Part shown: one piece after another, positions 44,077-52,664 of the stretch
How the letters are laid out: the number at the start of each line of letters is the position of its first letter
Numbering within the stretch: position 1 is the stretch's first letter
DNA from: Candidatus Altimarinota bacterium
Lineage (GTDB): Bacteria > Patescibacteriota > Gracilibacteria > UBA1369
Assembly: GCA_017994125.1 (NCBI GenBank)
Contig: JAGOLJ010000001.1
Span: 1-55,683 of the forward strand
DNA length: 55,683 bases
Direction: 5' to 3'
Program-made: the position numbers and the translations under genes
Notes under the pieces: model-generated
The model's input: the letters and a program-made list of their open reading frames with translations, nothing else
What the model was told of the DNA's origin: nothing
Database searches by the model: none

Positions 44077-45282
44077 TTAAGCATGAGGTACTAACAAGCG
44101 CATCACATCATCAATCGTCACTATCCCCTTCATCCTTCCCTGTTTATCCACCACAGCTACTGACAACAAATTATATCTGGTCAAAATCACCGCAAGTTCT
44201 TCATAATCGGTAGTCGGCTTAACTGTGACAAAAACCTTTGACATAACATCTTCCACTTTCAGATGCTTGTCCGCCAGCAGCAAAGTCCTTATGGATACTA
44301 TTCCTTTCAGAAATTTCTTATCGTTAATTACAAACACATGATAAATCGATTTATATTCTTCTGATTTTTTCCTTATCTCTTCAATCGCATCATTAATCCT
44401 GGAGTCAGGGTGAACATTCATAAAATCAGCAGTCATCAAGCCTCCAGCCACATCACTTCTATATTTTGCCAGTTTATTAATAACCTTTGCTTTTCTTTCT
44501 CCAAGCCGCCTAAACACCTGTAATCTTTTATGTTCACTCAAATCCTGCAAAACATCGGCAGCTTCATCAGTTGGCAACTCCTCCATGATTCTTGCCAGAT
44601 TTTTGGGATTAATCTTTTCAAGAAGCGTATCCTTGTACTTAGGCTCCATCTCAGCGATAACAGCTGCAGCCTTTTCATCTCTTAAAGACTGAACTACTTT
44701 AGTACTTTGATGCAAAGTCAAATTCTCAATCAGGTTTGCAATATCGGCAGGATGCAACTTTTCAAGTTTCTTAAAAGGCTTATTTAACTTTATGCTACCG
44801 ACTCTTCCCTGAATAAAATTAACGCTATGCCAATCAATAACCCTGGTCTGCATTAACTTTATTAACGGTAAAAAGGCCAGTCCCAGTCTTCTAACCAGCG
44901 CCTTGTTACTGACATCTATTCCAACCAGATTAAAAAACTCGCCAACCTTCGCCAGCTGCAAGTCATTCACCCGGACAACCCTGATTCCCTCAACATCAAA
45001 AATTTGCTCATCCATCACATCCCTGTTTAAAAACAGGTGTTCCGGATTTTCGTCCCAGGCAGTATAACAGTCAAACCGGTTCAGGGTAATTCCAGATGGC
45101 CCCATCGTTTCGATGGTTTCATAAGGAATAAAATTCAACTCCTTTCCGTTTTTAAAAACCACCCCTATTACATACGGATATTTTTTTTCACCGGTGGCAG
45201 CAACAACATCTTTCACTTTTCCAACAATTTCCTGTTTACTGTCAACGATTTTAGTCCCTATTAGCTGGCTTAAATAAACCAT
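44077..45282 (-). CDS. PRC-barrel, MgtE N-terminal and CBS domain protein
   Basis: 401 aa, soluble. A PRC-barrel domain at about 3-75 (LSQLIGTKIVDSKQEIVGKVKDVV) is followed by a second PRC-like segment to about 165. An MgtE intracellular N domain at about 170-275 has LHPADIANLIENL, KNLARIMEELPTDEAADVLQDL and GGLMTADFM. A CBS pair fills about 285-401. In MgtE channels these N and CBS domains sense cytoplasmic Mg2+ and gate the pore; here the MgtE membrane domain is absent and the next gene (5 nt away) is an Nramp-related transporter. It probably regulates that transporter. Confidence 0.85.
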   Translation of the reverse strand: MVYLSQLIGTKIVDSKQEIVGKVKDVVAATGEKKYPYVIGVVFKNGKELNFIPYETIETMGPSGITLNRFDCYTAWDENPEHLFLNRDVMDEQIFDVEGIRVVRVNDLQLAKVGEFFNLVGIDVSNKALVRRLGLAFLPLIKLMQTRVIDWHSVNFIQGRVGSIKLNKPFKKLEKLHPADIANLIENLTLHQSTKVVQSLRDEKAAAVIAEMEPKYKDTLLEKINPKNLARIMEELPTDEAADVLQDLSEHKRLQVFRRLGERKAKVINKLAKYRSDVAGGLMTADFMNVHPDSRINDAIEEIRKKSEEYKSIYHVFVINDKKFLKGIVSIRTLLLADKHLKVEDVMSKVFVTVKPTTDYEELAVILTRYNLLSVAVVDKQGRMKGIVTIDDVMRLLVPHA

Positions 45283-45309
45283 AAAGGGCGAAGTGATTGG
45301 GTCGGAAAA

Positions 45310-45338
45310 AATCTATCAAAAACAAAACACTTAGGCAA
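45310..45338 (-). promoter_or_regulatory. Putative promoter of the PRC/MgtE-N/CBS-transporter operon
   Basis: Minus strand: TTGCCT (45338-45333), 17-nt spacer, TAGATT (45315-45310). The start codon at 45282 lies 27 nt after the -10 box. Confidence 0.4.
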
Positions 45339-45378
45339 GGCAATAATTAGCGCAAATTCATCATTTTCCATATCTACG

Positions 45379-45392
45379 GTATAGATCTATAC
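45379..45392. promoter_or_regulatory. Perfect 14-bp palindrome between divergent promoters
   Basis: GTATAGATCTATAC is its own reverse complement. It lies 8 nt upstream of the -35 box of the tRNA-Leu promoter and about 40 nt upstream of the promoter of the divergent operon. Possible operator for a dimeric repressor; no regulator is known. Confidence 0.3.
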
Positions 45393-45400
45393 ATAATGAC

Positions 45401-45429
45401 TTGAAAAAAAACTTTTCTTTACTTAAAAT
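45401..45429 (+). promoter_or_regulatory. Promoter of tRNA-Leu(GAG)
   Basis: TTGAAA (45401-45406), 17-nt spacer, TAAAAT (45424-45429). Predicted start near 45436, 14 nt before the tRNA. The folate genes downstream may also be read from it. Confidence 0.6.
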
Positions 45430-45449
45430 TCGACTGCTTTTCAGCGTAA

Positions 45450-45535
45450 GCGCGGGTGGCGAAATGGCAGACGCACTACCTTGAGGTGGTAGCGCCCGTA
45501 AGGGTATGGAGGTTCAAGTCCTCTCCCGCGCACCA
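45450..45535 (+). tRNA. tRNA-Leu (anticodon GAG)
   Basis: 86-nt class II tRNA. Acceptor GCGCGGG pairs with CCCGCGC, then discriminator A and encoded CCA (45533-45535). The anticodon arm is CTACC, loop TTGAGGT, GGTAG, giving anticodon GAG (reads CUC and CUU). The variable arm is GCGCCCGTAAGGGTAT-like and the T-loop is GTTCAAG. Confidence 0.96.
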
Positions 45536-45675
45536 ATTCCACATCTCAAACCTTTCCAACTTTCACAACAACATCAAAGACAGAGCTCAGGCTTAAAAAA
45601 TTCCAGGAACGGTTAAAACAAAAACCGTCGTTTTACCAAAGAAAAAACGAAGCCATCCTCCGACGCATAAAAAGT

Positions 45676-46152
45676 TTGAATGAATTTAAAAGTGCCCGGA
45701 ATATCATGGTTTATTATCCCATCCATAATGAAGTAAATCTCATTGACCTTATTAAGGAATCTGCAGACAAACGTTTCATTTTTCCGAAAGTGCTCAAACA
45801 AAACAAGCTTTCCCTCTTTTATGTTAAAGACATAAAACACCTTACTCCAGGAAAATTCTGCATCCCGGAACCAACTACAATCTGCTGTAGAGCCAAGTCA
45901 GCAGAAATCGATCTTATTCTCGTTCCAGGCATAGTTTTTGATCAGTCCGGCCACCGCATTGGCTTTGGCAAAGGATATTATGACAGACTGTTAAAAGATG
46001 TTACCTGCCCTAAAATTGGAGTTGCTTATGACTTTCAGATAGTAAAAAATATCCCCAGTGAAAAACACGACATCCCTATGGATATCATTGTCACCAATAA
46101 AAGCATTTTATCAGTACCAACCAAATTACCCATTAAACCAACCTCCAAATGA
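45676..46152 (+). CDS. 5-formyltetrahydrofolate cyclo-ligase, start unclear
   Basis: Converts 5-formyl-THF to 5,10-methenyl-THF using ATP (MTHFS/YgfA family). The body is clear: LILVPGIVFDQSGHRIGFGKGYYDRLL, then KIGVAYDFQIV and EKHDIPMDIIVTNK. The only ordinary start codon in frame is TTG at 45676, which gives 158 aa. However, the open frame upstream encodes the family's N-terminal helix (KTELRLKKFQERLKQ, codons from about 45577) with its conserved K-x-x-L-R, yet contains no ATG, GTG, TTG or CTG back to a stop at 45499 inside the tRNA. It overlaps glyA by ATGA. Confidence 0.85.
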   Translation: MNEFKSARNIMVYYPIHNEVNLIDLIKESADKRFIFPKVLKQNKLSLFYVKDIKHLTPGKFCIPEPTTICCRAKSAEIDLILVPGIVFDQSGHRIGFGKGYYDRLLKDVTCPKIGVAYDFQIVKNIPSEKHDIPMDIIVTNKSILSVPTKLPIKPTSK

Positions 46153-47393
46153 AAATGAAACATCTAAAACTGTACGATCCAGACATTTTTAAAGCCATCC
46201 GCAAAGAAGAAAAAAGGCAGATCAACGGACTAGAACTTATCCCATCCGAAAACTACGTTTCCGCTGCCGTACTCGAAGCCCTCGGATCGGCCTTAACCAA
46301 CAAGTATTCTGAAGGATACGTGGGTAAAAGATATTACGGGGGATGTGAAAATATTGATATAGTTGAACAATTAGCCATCGATCGTCTGAAACAGCTTTTT
46401 GGCGCAGAACACGCCAACGTGCAACCGCTCTCCGGCGCCCCAGCCAACATCGCCGCTTATTTCGCCATACTCCAGCCGGGAGACACCATTTTGGGGATGG
46501 ATCTTTCACACGGAGGGCACTTAACCCACGGACATCCGGTTACTCACATGTCCAAGATCTTTAACTTTGTCAGGTACAAAACCGATGGCAGCGGCAAAAT
46601 CGACCTGCATAACCTTGAAGCAATGGCCATCGAGCACAAACCCAAACTAATTCTGGTTGGCTATAGTGCCTACAGCCGCGAAATAGACTATCAAGCCATC
46701 AAACAGATCGCTGACAAAGTCGGCGCACTAACCATGGCCGATGTAGCACATATCGCCGGCCTGATTGCCGCTGGCGAAATGAATAATCCCGTCCCAATTT
46801 TCGATATCGTCACCTCCACCACCCATAAAACCCTCCGCGGCCCCAGAGGAGGTATTATCATGTGCAAGGAAGGTCTTGCCAAACAAATCGACAAAAGCGT
46901 TTTCCCGGGTTTTCAGGGTGGCCCTCATGAAAATAATATTGCCGCCAAAGCCGTCGCCTTCAAAGAAGCACTCGAACCATCCTTTAAAGATTATGCCCGC
47001 CAAATCAAGAAAAATGCCAAAGTTTTTGAGAAAGAACTTTCAAACTATGGATTCAAACTAATGTTTGGAGGAACTGACAATCACCTCCTCCTGATCGATG
47101 TAACTCCCAAAGGACTCTCTGGGAAAGAGGCCCAGATCGCCCTGGATAAGGCCGGAATAACCTGCAATAAGAACATGATCCCTGATGATCCACGAAGCCC
47201 AATGGACCCAAGTGGCATTAGAATTGGAACACCAGCCATTACCACACGCGGCATGGCCGAAGAACAAATGGTACAAATTTCATCATGGATCAATGAAGCA
47301 ATTGAACATTATAAAGACAGCAAAGTCCTTAGAAGAATAAAGGCTGATGTAAAAAGCATGTGCAAGAACTTCCCTGTTCCGGGCATAAACTGA
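46149..47393 (+). CDS. glyA: Serine hydroxymethyltransferase
   Basis: PLP enzyme that interconverts serine and glycine while loading a one-carbon unit on THF. GLELIPSENYVSAAVLEALGS, SGAPANIAAYFA, MADVAHIAGLIAAG and the PLP-binding VTSTTHKTLRGPRGG (Lys227) are diagnostic. At 414 aa it is full length. It ends in TGA. It is coupled by a 4-nt overlap to the cyclo-ligase gene, so the two form a folate one-carbon pair that also feeds fmt. Confidence 0.96.
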   Translation: MKMKHLKLYDPDIFKAIRKEEKRQINGLELIPSENYVSAAVLEALGSALTNKYSEGYVGKRYYGGCENIDIVEQLAIDRLKQLFGAEHANVQPLSGAPANIAAYFAILQPGDTILGMDLSHGGHLTHGHPVTHMSKIFNFVRYKTDGSGKIDLHNLEAMAIEHKPKLILVGYSAYSREIDYQAIKQIADKVGALTMADVAHIAGLIAAGEMNNPVPIFDIVTSTTHKTLRGPRGGIIMCKEGLAKQIDKSVFPGFQGGPHENNIAAKAVAFKEALEPSFKDYARQIKKNAKVFEKELSNYGFKLMFGGTDNHLLLIDVTPKGLSGKEAQIALDKAGITCNKNMIPDDPRSPMDPSGIRIGTPAITTRGMAEEQMVQISSWINEAIEHYKDSKVLRRIKADVKSMCKNFPVPGIN

Positions 47394-47415
47394 AAACAGC
47401 TGGCACTGCAAGGAG

Positions 47416-48993
47416 CTACTTTTTCTTTAAAACCATAATAGTAATATCGTCCATTTGTTTGTATCCGGCTGCGTATTCCTTTACGTCAGCCAAAAGAGCA
47501 TTCCTGATTGAAAATGCCGTAGGCAAATCGCTATATTCATTCACTGCCCGCTTTAATCTTCCCATTCCGTACATTTCCTTCTCATTCTTCCAGCATTCCG
47601 GGATTCCATCACTATAAGCCACTAAGACATCATCTTTTTCCATCGGCACATCATTTTCCCTCAGGGTATTGGCAATATTTGGGAACATGCCAAGTGCCAA
47701 ACCTCCCGATGGTAACATTGTCACTTTTTTATCAGCTGCATGATAAAGCAGCATCTGTTCATGGCCTGCGCTTACATATTTGAGTTTATTCTCCATCGCA
47801 TTCCAGTGAATCATTACCAGCGTCATGAACATGTTAGATGTCGTTTTATCTTTTAATATTTTGTTAACAGAAATCAAAATATCCTTAATGTTAGCTTGTC
47901 CCGCAAAATTATAGATTAAAGCATTAGCAATCGACACAACGATACCAGAAGGCACCCCATGTCCCGTTACGTCTCCAAGATACATCAACATATTATTGGG
48001 ATCCGTTTTAATAAAGTCATAACAGTCTCCCCCAATTTCTTCAGCTGGCAACAGACCCGCGGCAATATCCATTCCACCTACCTGTGGAATAATCTTCGGC
48101 AAGAGCTCTTTCTGAATCTTGGCTGCCAATTCCAATTCCTTTGCTACACGTTCCTTATAAACCAGAGCCTTAGTGCTTATCTCCAATTCCTTAGCCATAC
48201 TGTTAAAAGCATTTGCCAAGGTCTCGATTTCATCATCAGTTTTGATCTCCACCCTGTGTTTGAAATCTCCTTTGGCAATAACTCCCGCTCCCAGCGTTAA
48301 CTCCTTAAGAGGTTTTGTAATGTTACTTGCATAAACATAGGCCAGAAGCACAGCTATAGCGACACTGAATATTGCCAGCAGCACACTTCTCATCGCCGAC
48401 TGGGTTATTCTGTCCTGCAGATTGACATAGGACAGCGCATAAACAACGTAGTGTTCATTATCAGCGGGCTGCACCAGGTATGCAATCTTTTCATCCGGCG
48501 CTATAGGAGCAATTGTTTTTTCATTTAAATCCGTATATCTCATCACTCCATTATCATCTTTTTTCAAATAAACAACCCTGCCCGAATCAAGCGTATAAAC
48601 GGAAGGATTTTTTGATTTTAGCTGTTCCAGCAAAACGCTATTTTGAACCTTTCTGACCGGTCCGGAATATTGCTTTTCTGATTCAGTTTTTGAATCATAC
48701 AAAATATCACCGCCGTAACTTACAATTTGAATTCCGCTTAAATCCTGGAACTTGGCAAAAGTATCTTTAATATTTCTGTTAAAGTTAACAAAGCTGTTTT
48801 GCGTTAAGTAAAGAGTATAATCACTTACAACATTCAACGAGGTCAATTCGGCAAACGACCTTGCATTGGTAAAAATATCCTGAGTAAGTTCTTTGCTCTT
48901 TTCATTGATTAAAAGATAAGTCGAAAGTGTAAACAGCACCACTATCAGCAGGCTGATCGTCATCACCAATTTTATTTTTAATGATTTCATCAT
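47416..48993 (-). CDS. Membrane sensor phosphatase: external domain, HAMP, SpoIIE-type PP2C
   Basis: 525 aa. TM1 (about 8-28), an extracytoplasmic sensor region (about 30-200), TM2 (about 203-222), a HAMP domain (about 223-275), a short coiled linker (KERVAKELELAAKIQKELLP) and a PP2C/SpoIIE phosphatase (about 300-525). Metal-binding acidic residues sit in EEIGGDCYDF, YLGDVTGHGVPSG, VAYSDGIPE and DDITIMVLKKK. RsbU/RsbP-type enzymes dephosphorylate anti-anti-sigma STAS proteins, but no STAS or kinase gene is nearby. Its ATG overlaps the stop of an OppA-like gene by 4 nt, so the binding protein may be its external partner. Confidence 0.88.
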   Translation of the reverse strand: MMKSLKIKLVMTISLLIVVLFTLSTYLLINEKSKELTQDIFTNARSFAELTSLNVVSDYTLYLTQNSFVNFNRNIKDTFAKFQDLSGIQIVSYGGDILYDSKTESEKQYSGPVRKVQNSVLLEQLKSKNPSVYTLDSGRVVYLKKDDNGVMRYTDLNEKTIAPIAPDEKIAYLVQPADNEHYVVYALSYVNLQDRITQSAMRSVLLAIFSVAIAVLLAYVYASNITKPLKELTLGAGVIAKGDFKHRVEIKTDDEIETLANAFNSMAKELEISTKALVYKERVAKELELAAKIQKELLPKIIPQVGGMDIAAGLLPAEEIGGDCYDFIKTDPNNMLMYLGDVTGHGVPSGIVVSIANALIYNFAGQANIKDILISVNKILKDKTTSNMFMTLVMIHWNAMENKLKYVSAGHEQMLLYHAADKKVTMLPSGGLALGMFPNIANTLRENDVPMEKDDVLVAYSDGIPECWKNEKEMYGMGRLKRAVNEYSDLPTAFSIRNALLADVKEYAAGYKQMDDITIMVLKKK

Positions 48994-50603
48994 TCTATTT
49001 CGTCACCATGTAAATAGCCGTCAATCCTCGGCTCAAATTTTATACTTTTCCGATAAGCAAAAATCGTATCTGATTCATATAACGGGACTGCCATAATATC
49101 TTCTTCGGCAATAATCCTCATAGCCTCCTGCAAATCTTTCTGCCGACTCTTTACATCAAAATTCTGTCTGCTTTTTTCAATCAGCTTATCAACCTTAACA
49201 TTCGAATAATTACCTCCATTAAACAAGCCATACCCCTTACTCAAAGCTCTGGTATGGGCAATTGAATCCAAAAAATCGCCAGCATCTCCCAAATCAGATT
49301 TCCAGCCAAGATAATACAGTTCTGAATTTCCCGACTGTATTTTTTCCTGCAATTTATCATTCTTCAATGGATTCAATTCAACATTAATACCTAATTCACT
49401 TAACTGCTGCTGCACATATTGCCCCACAGCCTCCATACTTTCCGGATAATCAAAAACCACAGTCTTTACATCAAAAGAGGTCAAATCGATGGAACTCTTA
49501 ACCAGTTCTTTGGCCTCCTCCATATCATAATCCAATCTCTTTATTGCAGGATTATAGCCAAAAACACCATTACTTACGAACTGATTCACCGGCCTGGCAA
49601 ATCCATAAGTTAAATCCACAAAAAACTGCGGATCAAGAGCCCTATAAACCGCTTCCCTGGCATTTTTATCACTAAAAATCGGATTATTAACATTAAACAC
49701 AATAAAGCTAACTTCAAGGCTTGGTATCGCCTTAATTTCAATATCTGGATTCTGTATTGGAACAACCCCTTCACTACTCGCATACTTGCTATCAGAAGTT
49801 ACAGCTGCAAGCGGAGGAAGGTCCGTTAAAATCTGTAACTCATTTTTTTCCAAAGCATCCAAACGCTCTTCCCTATCCTTAATGTAATTTAAGATAATCT
49901 GGCTATGAAATCCTCTACCCACATCCCAATACTCTTCAAACCTCCTTAAAATCAATTTTTTATCATCACTTACCACATAACTGTAAGGGCCCGTACCAAC
50001 AGGTTTACTAAAATCTGATAGCTTTTCCGGATAAATATAAGTTAAAGCTAATTTATTTAACAGCAATGGATCAGGGATTCTTGTTGTTATCCTAATCCGA
50101 TTCTTATCCACAATCTTTAAATCCTTAATCGTACCCAGTAAATCTTTCAATTGGGATTTCTGGTCATCTCTTGCCCGCAAAATCGAATTAACAACATCCC
50201 GGGGCGTTAAAAGTGATCCATCATGGAATTTAACATCAGGCCTTAAAATAAACTCCCATTTATTGGCATTAATCAGCCCCCAGGAAATAGCCAATCCTGG
50301 CACAATTTTCAAATCCCGATCGGTTAACACCAACCCTTCATAAATATCAATTAAATAATTCCGCGTAACAGGGTCAAATCTTACAGGATCAAGACTTTCC
50401 GGCTTATAGGCAAACCCCAACGAAATAGGTGTAGCTGTAGCATGAAGCTGATTGTATCTATCTTCCCCACCCGTTGTGCTGTTAATCACAAACGCAATCT
50501 GATCGCCAAAAAACAAATATATCCCAATCACAAAAATCACAGATATATAAACTCCGAACAGTACTTTCTTAAGAGCCTTTTTGTTAATCAGTGGCAACTT
50601 CAA
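48990..50603 (-). CDS. Membrane-anchored oligopeptide-type solute-binding protein (SBP_bac_5) 2
   Basis: 537 aa with an N-terminal membrane helix (about 10-30) and no lipobox. The family 5 fold is clear: SLGFAYKPESLDPVRFDPVTRNYLIDIYEGLV, LRPDVKFHDGSLLTPRDVVNSI, SKPVGTGPYSYV, SFIVFNVNNPIFSDKNAREAVYRALD. The start codon is TTG (50603-50601); no ATG fits. An AT-rich perfect 8-bp inverted repeat (50603-50610 with 50616-50623) covers it. It is coupled by ATGA to a SpoIIE-type sensor phosphatase, and no transporter genes are near, so sensing rather than import is plausible. Confidence 0.85.
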   Translation of the reverse strand: MKLPLINKKALKKVLFGVYISVIFVIGIYLFFGDQIAFVINSTTGGEDRYNQLHATATPISLGFAYKPESLDPVRFDPVTRNYLIDIYEGLVLTDRDLKIVPGLAISWGLINANKWEFILRPDVKFHDGSLLTPRDVVNSILRARDDQKSQLKDLLGTIKDLKIVDKNRIRITTRIPDPLLLNKLALTYIYPEKLSDFSKPVGTGPYSYVVSDDKKLILRRFEEYWDVGRGFHSQIILNYIKDREERLDALEKNELQILTDLPPLAAVTSDSKYASSEGVVPIQNPDIEIKAIPSLEVSFIVFNVNNPIFSDKNAREAVYRALDPQFFVDLTYGFARPVNQFVSNGVFGYNPAIKRLDYDMEEAKELVKSSIDLTSFDVKTVVFDYPESMEAVGQYVQQQLSELGINVELNPLKNDKLQEKIQSGNSELYYLGWKSDLGDAGDFLDSIAHTRALSKGYGLFNGGNYSNVKVDKLIEKSRQNFDVKSRQKDLQEAMRIIAEEDIMAVPLYESDTIFAYRKSIKFEPRIDGYLHGDEIE

Positions 50604-50629
50604 ATTATTTCTTTTAAATAATTCTCAAT

Positions 50630-50658
50630 ATAATACCACAAATCAGCTCTTTTTTGAA
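50630..50658 (-). promoter_or_regulatory. Putative promoter of the SBP-phosphatase pair
   Basis: Minus strand: TTCAAA (50658-50653), 17-nt spacer, TATTAT (50635-50630). The TTG start at 50603 lies 26 nt after the -10 box. The -35 box is weak. Confidence 0.35.
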
Positions 50659-50735
50659 GATCCAATACAGCAAAACACTACCCCTGCCAAAAGTTTTACC
50701 AGTCCACTTGACTGAAGGGAAATAATATTGCGCAA

Positions 50736-52550
50736 CTACCTCTTAAGGATGGCCATAAAAGCTTCCTGTGGTAAATCGATCTTTCCTACCTTTTTCATGC
50801 GTTTTTTCCCCTCTTTTTGCTTCTTTAAAAGCTTGTCCTTTCGAGTACGATCACCACCATATAGCTTAGCCGTCACATCCTTTCTTAAAGCGCTTAAACT
50901 CTCCCTGGCAATTACTTTACTCCCAATAGCAGCCTGAATCACAATCTCAAACTGCGATCTTGGAATAAGCTCCTTCAATTTTTTAGTTAAAGCTGATCCA
51001 ATATAATAAGCCTCATCTTTGTGAACAATCGAAGAAAGGGCATCCACTTTAGTTCCAGCAACCAGTATATCCAGTTTTACCAGATTCCCCTCACGATATT
51101 CCAGATACTCATAATTCATGGACGCGTAACCTGAACTTAAACTCTTCAGATTATCAAAATAATCCAACACTATTGAAGCCAACGGGACCTCGTACTTTAA
51201 AAGCACTCTGTTTTCATCAATATACTGCATGCTCTTATTCAAGCCTCTCTTATCCAGTGTCATCTTCATAATCGCCCCCACATATTCCTTTGGAGTGACA
51301 ACTTCAACATCTACCCACGGCTCCTTAATCGCCAAAATTGATGCAGGATCAGGCAAATCTGATGGATTTGCAATAAACTCCTCTTCTCCGGTTTTCTTCA
51401 CGGCAACATATGATACCGAAGGAGCGGTAACGATCAGGTTCAGGCTATATTCTCTTTCAAGCCTTTCCTGCACAATATCCAGATGCAAAAGACCTAAAAA
51501 GCCACATCTGAAGCCATGCCCCAATGCCCCTGACTGCTCAGGCTCAAAAGAAAGAGCTGAATCGCTCAACTGTAAACGCTGCAAAGCATCTCTTAAAAGT
51601 GGGAAATCATCACCATCTACACAAAAAATACTGGCAAACACATAAGGTTTTACTTCTTTATAACCGGCTAAAGGAACGGCCTCATTAACATCAAAACCTT
51701 TCGTTCCCGGTTTCCAGATAGTGTCACCGACACGCGCTTCAGCTACATTTTTCAAACCAGACACCACATAACCAACCCCCCCTGTCTCAAGAATATCGGC
51801 TGTTACAAATTTGGGCTTAAAATAACCAACCTCCAAAACCTCCAACTCCCTTTTATTATGCAAAAGATAGATCTTATCGCCACGTTTTAAACTCCCACTC
51901 ACCACTCTGACATAAGACACAACTCCGCGGTAAGAATCATAAACCGAATCAAAAATAAGAGCTTTTGTTTCACTTCCCTCTTCTTCTTTCTTCGGCGGCG
52001 GCATTCTTTCAATAACCGCTTCAAGCACTTTTTCCACATTGGTACCTTCCTTAGCCGAAATGGCAATGATTTCTTCCTTTGGAATTCCCAAAACATTTTC
52101 AATATCCTTTGCACAGGTTTCCACATCAGCCGAGGGTAGATCAATCTTGTTTAAAACAGGAACCAACACCAGATCACTGTTAATCGCCATATAACAGTTT
52201 GCCAGCGTTTGAGCCTCTATCCCCTGCGTAGCATCCACTATCAGGATTGCCCCTTCACAGGCTTCCAGACTTCTGGAAACCTCATAGGTAAAATCAGCAT
52301 GCCCCGGAGTATCAATCAGATTCAGGATATACTTCTGCCCCTTGTAAGTATAATTCATACGAACCGGCTGGAGTTTAATGGTAATCCCTCTCTCCTGCTC
52401 AAGATCCATCATATCCAGCATCTGCCCATGCTTCATTTCCCTTTTAGACACCGTATCGGTTATTTCCAGAAAACGGTCAGCTAATGTAGACTTTCCATGA
52501 TCAATATGGGCAATAATGCAAAAATTTCTGATAAATTTAACTTCATTCAT
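50736..52550 (-). CDS. lepA: Elongation factor 4 (LepA)
   Basis: Ribosome-associated GTPase of the EF-G family. FCIIAHIDHGKSTLADRFLE is the P-loop, DLEQERGITIKLQ switch I, DTPGHADF G3, and NKIDLP G4. Domains II, III and V follow, with the LepA-specific C-terminal domain ending GKIDLPQEAFMAILKR. At 604 aa it is full length. The 131-nt gap beyond its 3' end contains only the promoter of the next minus-strand gene. Confidence 0.97.
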   Translation of the reverse strand: MNEVKFIRNFCIIAHIDHGKSTLADRFLEITDTVSKREMKHGQMLDMMDLEQERGITIKLQPVRMNYTYKGQKYILNLIDTPGHADFTYEVSRSLEACEGAILIVDATQGIEAQTLANCYMAINSDLVLVPVLNKIDLPSADVETCAKDIENVLGIPKEEIIAISAKEGTNVEKVLEAVIERMPPPKKEEEGSETKALIFDSVYDSYRGVVSYVRVVSGSLKRGDKIYLLHNKRELEVLEVGYFKPKFVTADILETGGVGYVVSGLKNVAEARVGDTIWKPGTKGFDVNEAVPLAGYKEVKPYVFASIFCVDGDDFPLLRDALQRLQLSDSALSFEPEQSGALGHGFRCGFLGLLHLDIVQERLEREYSLNLIVTAPSVSYVAVKKTGEEEFIANPSDLPDPASILAIKEPWVDVEVVTPKEYVGAIMKMTLDKRGLNKSMQYIDENRVLLKYEVPLASIVLDYFDNLKSLSSGYASMNYEYLEYREGNLVKLDILVAGTKVDALSSIVHKDEAYYIGSALTKKLKELIPRSQFEIVIQAAIGSKVIARESLSALRKDVTAKLYGGDRTRKDKLLKKQKEGKKRMKKVGKIDLPQEAFMAILKR

Positions 52551-52608
52551 TCTAAAAAAAACATTTTCTTAAAAATCCATTCTTTTCAGGCGCAGATACT
52601 ATCAAATA

Positions 52609-52637
52609 TTGAATTTAAAGGCAATTTTTGTTATAAT
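52609..52637 (+). promoter_or_regulatory. Promoter of prgI-traC-like pair
   Basis: TTGAAT (52609-52614), 17-nt spacer, perfect TATAAT (52632-52637). The ATG at 52665 leaves a leader of about 20 nt with no Shine-Dalgarno sequence. Confidence 0.65.
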
Positions 52638-52664
52638 ACAAAGATTAAAAGCAACCCAAACCGC

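Noticed and set aside
52497-52664. Longer N-terminus for the PrgI gene (ATG at 52497)
   Set aside because: The promoter at 52609-52637 lies inside that stretch and the PrgI family starts at MQFKVPQNV (52665).
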